In this document: positions 34,001 to 34,121 of the stretch, piece after piece
Numbering within the stretch: position 1 is the stretch's first letter
Layout of the letters: the number at the start of each line of letters is the position of its first letter
DNA from: a virus
Direction: 5' to 3' (one strand)
IMG/VR virus record: IMGVR_UViG_3300043427_000608
Span: 1-34,121 of that record
DNA: 34,121 bases
Program-made: the position numbers and the translations under genes
The notes under the pieces: model-generated
The model's database searches: none
Seen by the model: only the letters and a program-made list of their open reading frames with translations
What the model was told of the DNA's origin: nothing

Positions 34001-34121
34001 TTACATTAGCCCACGGGCTTTCATTTCAGCCTCGTATTCCATGAGAGATGGAATAGGTGCTGTTTCTTGTTCCGCAGAAGGCATTTCTGGGCCAACAGTT
34101 TCAAGCATTGGGCCAGCACGA
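34001..34121 (-). CDS. C-terminal end of a gene cut by the right window edge
   Basis: An open frame enters at the right edge and stops at 34001-34003. The visible 39 residues read RAGPMLETVGPEMPSAEQET then APIPSLMEYEAEMKARGLM. The ending EYEAEMKARGL is similar to the start of the protein at the left edge (DVEAEMQRRGL). It probably is another virion or ejection-type protein of the late operon. Nothing more can be said from this fragment. Confidence 0.6.
   Translation of the reverse strand, partial: RAGPMLETVGPEMPSAEQETAPIPSLMEYEAEMKARGLM

Noticed and set aside
1-34121. The window as an exact circular genome with one gene across the ends
   Set aside because: Joining base 1 to base 34121 puts the two partial frames out of phase.
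1-34121. Lysogeny genes (integrase, excisionase, CI-like repressor, att sites)
   Set aside because: No protein with integrase or classical repressor motifs was found; the winged-helix proteins alone do not show lysogeny.

Overview
The window is part of the genome of a tailed, most likely short-tailed (podovirus-type) bacteriophage. The evidence is a complete head-and-tail gene set: small and large terminase, a P22-like portal, scaffold, major capsid protein, head-tail adaptor, P22 gp10-like tail hub, two fibres and a run of Gly/Ala-rich ejection-type proteins. There are no tape-measure, tail-sheath or tail-tube genes. There is no integrase and no recognisable lysogeny repressor, so a lytic life style is likely but not proven. 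Several small proteins (Gp88-like, a DUF1071 annealase, a Cys-rich secreted peptide, a Dcm-type methylase) look like those of phages of freshwater Betaproteobacteria; that host guess is an inference from memory.

Layout. (1) Bases 1-19911, minus strand: the late operon, reading leftwards from terS and terL through portal, fibres, scaffold, capsid, a cluster of very small lysine-rich proteins, the adaptor, the hub and three ejection-type proteins. Most genes are coupled by ATGA or TAATG overlaps. Two free-standing HNH endonucleases interrupt it, and two strong terminators bracket a small gene after the capsid gene. (2) 19912-21001: about 1.1 kb without a convincing gene. It holds two tRNA-like elements, a consensus-like promoter, a chain of small hairpins, a C-rich tract and at least six palindromes. 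This is the divergent control region. (3) 21002-22716, plus strand: a small cassette with a repeated leader and a very different base composition (rich in CCGG), including a Gp88-like protein, ending at a clear terminator. (4) 22767-22855: six AAGCCC(C)TT units between converging gene blocks, a possible origin. (5) 22862-26540, minus strand: DNA metabolism, with a RuvC-like resolvase, an ABA-sandwich protein, a cytosine-5 methylase with a second long frame nested inside it, a replication-protein-like domain, a secreted Cys-rich peptide and a winged-helix protein. (6) 26675-30721, plus strand: a recombination module (Rad52-like DUF1071 annealase, a small protein with an SSB-like acidic tip, a winged-helix protein) followed by many short overlapping genes. 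(7) 30700-34121, minus strand: lysis, with a GH19-type endolysin, Rz with nested Rz1, a probable holin, small lipoproteins, a third HNH gene and membrane/coiled-coil proteins.

If the molecule is circular or circularly permuted, the minus-strand late operon leaving the left edge would re-enter at the right edge, placing the lysis genes directly downstream of the ejection genes. The two partial edge genes do not join in frame, so some sequence would lie between them.

The items most worth a second look are: the 252-codon frame nested inside the methylase; a recurring AGGG(A/T)AAA..CCTA element at gene starts; the helically phased AAGCCC array; two 104-nt tRNA-like elements without a normal anticodon arm; and the compositionally foreign Gp88 cassette.
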